DNA of 6,288 bases from positions 1 to 6,288 of the forward strand of contig JAURQA010000183.1 in NCBI GenBank assembly GCA_030836345.1, in the 5' to 3' direction. The position numbers were made by a program, and so were the translations under genes. How positions within the stretch are numbered: the first letter of the stretch is position 1; every line of letters starts with the position of its first letter. Below the pieces are notes generated by a model. That model did no database searches. It worked only from the letters and a program-made list of their open reading frames with translations, and was not told the DNA's origin. Source of the stretch: Bacteroidota bacterium (lineage in GTDB: Bacteria > Bacteroidota > Bacteroidia > NS11-12g > UBA955). This document shows, piece after piece, positions 5,863-6,288 of this stretch.

Positions 5863-6288
5863 TGAAGTTACAGCAAATTGATTGGGTTTCAAATCTGACC
5901 AAAGAGCAATTTATCAATGATTATTATAAGCCCCAAAAGCCTGTAATTATTGCTGATGCGATTGCTGATTGGCCGGCTTATACCCTATGGAATTTTGATC
6001 ATATTCGCAAAGTAGCAGGTCAGAAAACAGTGCCCTTGTACGACGACCGCCCGGTAGACCATAAGGATGGGTTTAATGAGCCACATGCCACCATGAATAT
6101 GGCCGAGTATATTGATTTGCTTGAGCGTGAACCCACCAAGTTTCGTATTTTTTTGTGGAACCTGCTGAAAGAGGTCCCCGAGCTTCAAAAAGATTTTAAA
6201 CCCCTTGAATTGGGATTGCCCATTTTAAAGGGGTTGCCCATGCTTTTTTTTGGGGGGCAAAAAAGTTACACCTTCATGCATTATGATA
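5862..6288 (+). CDS. Cupin-like (JmjC-related, cupin_8) protein, N-terminal part (cut by window edge)
   Basis: The 142 visible complete residues match the N-terminal half of a cupin-like, JmjC-related protein, a family of Fe(II)/2-oxoglutarate oxygenase-type folds typically near 290 residues. Recognisable segments are YYKPQKPVIIADAIADWPAY (21-40), VPLYDDRPVD (57-66), RIFLWNLLKEVPELQKDF (94-111) and LPMLFFGG (125-132). The final residues are FMHYD (138-142), in which H-x-D would be the first two iron ligands; the distal His lies beyond the edge. The ATG overlaps the preceding TGA by one base (TGATG), so translation is probably coupled to the barrel fragment upstream. No promoter or Shine-Dalgarno sequence is seen. 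Substrate is unknown; related proteins include asparagine or lysine hydroxylases. If the upstream fusion is real, this gene would fall under the metalloregulator's promoter. Confidence 0.88.
   Translation, partial: MKLQQIDWVSNLTKEQFINDYYKPQKPVIIADAIADWPAYTLWNFDHIRKVAGQKTVPLYDDRPVDHKDGFNEPHATMNMAEYIDLLEREPTKFRIFLWNLLKEVPELQKDFKPLELGLPILKGLPMLFFGGQKSYTFMHYD

Noticed and set aside
5985..6188. 67-codon minus-strand frame
   Set aside because: It is antisense to the cupin-like gene, whose conserved motifs lie in the plus frame.

Overview
The window looks like a chromosomal segment of a Bacteroidota member, probably close to Flavobacteriia, Cytophagia or Sphingobacteriia. Four things point there: TAnnTTTG-type -7 promoter boxes before most genes, no Shine-Dalgarno sequences, a TonB-dependent receptor with an N-terminal carboxypeptidase-like domain, and close family resemblance of the encoded proteins. 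Composition is AT-rich (about 35-42% GC in 60-base blocks I counted by hand), with a stretch nearer 45-55% from about 5100 to 5860. This is a family-level inference from reading the sequence, not a database match.

Layout. 1-1121 (-) is the N-terminal 40% of the 2-oxoglutarate dehydrogenase E1 subunit (SucA). 1122-1310 is a divergent intergenic region carrying a perfect 12-bp inverted repeat. 1311-1829 (+) is a YfcE/MJ0936-type metallophosphoesterase. It meets, stop codon to stop codon, a 133-residue DCC-family thiol-disulfide oxidoreductase at 1830-2231 (-), whose only sensible start codon is ACG. Upstream of that on the same strand is a complete 745-residue TonB-dependent receptor (2253-4490, TTG start). 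A compact 88-bp control region (4491-4578) separates it from a divergent DtxR/MntR-type metalloregulator gene. The regulator runs in frame, without its FeoA-like third domain, into the C-terminal barrel of a second, BtuB-like TonB receptor (4579-5862). A cupin-like (JmjC-related) protein starts in the TGATG overlap at 5862 and leaves the window.

How the parts fit. The control region has mirror-image promoters around a 24-bp palindrome resembling DtxR/IdeR operators. This suggests that the metalloregulator controls both itself and the outward-facing receptor, i.e. a metal or metal-complex uptake locus. The barrel remnant and the cupin-like gene look like the tail of a separate receptor operon now joined to the regulator, either by a real deletion or by an assembly error.

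The two observations most worth following are the regulator-barrel chimera and a strict spacing rule. At four genes the start codon (ATG, ACG, TTG, GTG) lies exactly 4 nt after the TTTG of a TAnnTTTG box, implying leaderless or near-leaderless mRNAs and explaining the unusual start codons. No RNA genes, CRISPR arrays or insertion sequences were seen, and no gene-free stretch exceeds 300 bases.
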